Positions 63,371 through 64,000 of a stretch of 64,000 bases of DNA are shown here, one piece after another. The translations under genes were made by a program, and so were the position numbers. The DNA is from Crotophaga sulcirostris (lineage: Eukaryota > Chordata > Aves > Cuculiformes > Crotophagidae). The notes under the pieces were generated by a model, which saw nothing but the letters and a program-made list of their open reading frames with translations, was not told the DNA's origin and made no database searches. Numbering within the stretch: position 1 is the stretch's first letter; each line of letters starts with the position of its first letter. The stretch covers positions 2,174,119-2,238,118 of the forward strand of contig VYZB01000095.1 of assembly GCA_013397455.1 (NCBI GenBank), in the 5' to 3' direction.

Positions 63371-64000
63371 CTAAATCACATAAAAGCACGATGCAACATC
63401 CAGTTCCTCACTACCATTGGTTGCACTGCAATAATTGAGGGAATAATTTCTCTCCAGGAAAAAGTTTGTGTGACTTCATTATTGCTCTCGACTGTGTCTG
63501 GAAGGGCTCCTTCTATGACAGGGAAAACAGAGGTATGGAGTAAAATAGACAGCAAAACTTCACCGCTTTCCATTTTTAAGAATAAATTGCATTTGAAAAA
63601 AAAAATAATTTCATGGAACTGATTGATTAGGGAAAGTGCAGACTTAACCCATGGAGCTGTATTCACCATATCTAGATTTAAATTGTTGTTGTTTATAAAC
63701 GTACTGGGATGAGCCTCACCTTTCATTTCAAAATGTCTCAGAAGTATGTACTGCTTTTCCAAAATGCTATACTGCTATAGCTTGGGTTGCTTGGGACTCT
63801 TGCAAAGGGAGAATTTTCCTAATTTCCTTAATTTTATATTTGTTTCTTGCCATGTGTAATGAAGCCTATTGTTTGTGCATCAAGATTTACAGGAAATACT
63901 GCAAATCTTTTGTTTCACACTGAAAAACTATTCCCACCTGTCCAACTTGAGTGACATAGTAGGTGATAACATAGAAATTATAGGAATCATTAAAGATTGG
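63371..64000 (+). other. CNTN4 intron sequence, nothing recognised
   Basis: AT-rich intron. The first 60 bases after the CR1 fragment show no convincing continuation of CR1. Confidence 0.6.

Larger units (their letters stand above)
1..64000 (+). other. CNTN4: CNTN4 gene body (partial, introns and three exons)
   Basis: The whole window appears to lie inside one + strand gene, because three in-frame contactin-4 exons are spread over 23 kb and nothing else looks genic. The first coding exon (signal peptide) and all exons from mid Ig2 onward are outside. Contactin genes are known for very long 5' introns, which fits 27 kb without an exon before exon A and 13.6 kb without one after exon C. The gene boundary itself is not visible, so extension to both window ends is inferred. 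Confidence 0.85.

Noticed and set aside
63079..63438. Plus-strand open frames of 76-119 codons
   Set aside because: They are shadows of the minus-strand CR1 ORF2 fragment.
50412..64000. Search for the next CNTN4 exon (rest of Ig2)
   Set aside because: No segment with the expected contactin residues and splice sites was found; the exon is presumably beyond the window.

Overview
The window is vertebrate nuclear DNA, almost certainly from a bird. It is AT-rich, low in CpG and almost entirely non-coding. It carries three pieces of CR1 retrotransposon, the dominant avian LINE, and one complete solo long terminal repeat (LTR) of a type I recognise from neoavian genomes. The LTR points to Neoaves rather than chicken or duck, but that is an inference from one repeat.

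The only gene I can support is CNTN4 (contactin-4, also called BIG-2), a GPI-anchored neuronal cell-adhesion protein of the immunoglobulin superfamily, on the + strand. Three consecutive coding exons are visible: 26977..27103, 28168..28343 and 50316..50411. Their phases join in frame (1 to 2, 2 to 1, 1 to 1). Together they encode most of the first Ig domain and the start of the second. The signal-peptide exon must lie upstream of the window. The exon completing Ig2 must lie downstream, because I do not find it in the 13.6 kb after the last exon.

Layout: 1..26976 is the 3' part of a long intron with no recognisable gene. It holds a CpG-rich patch near 6.1-6.3 kb, inverted E-box-like repeats near 13.9 kb and an old sauropsid repeat near 16.8 kb. 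Then come exon A, a short 1.06 kb intron and exon B. The next intron, 28344..50315, is 22 kb. It holds two 3' ends of CR1 (29.9 and 47.4 kb), an old inverted-repeat element (31.7 kb), a candidate conserved regulatory block (34.5-34.7 kb), an inverted pair of TCF/LEF-like motifs (42.1 kb) and a MIR-like SINE remnant (44.6 kb). After exon C, the following intron carries a 585-bp solo LTR with a 5-bp target-site duplication (57.2-57.8 kb), a 24-bp x 3 tandem repeat (58.05 kb) and an internal CR1 fragment (63.1-63.4 kb).

I found no undescribed multi-gene system, no RNA gene and no intact mobile-element protein. Open reading frames outside the three exons are short, lack homology I recognise, and behave as chance frames. 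The points most worth a second look are regulatory or structural: the weak splice donor after exon A with a changed residue at the splice-split codon, the antisense LTR that retains promoter-like elements, the palindromic motif clusters, and the candidate intronic enhancer at 34.5 kb.
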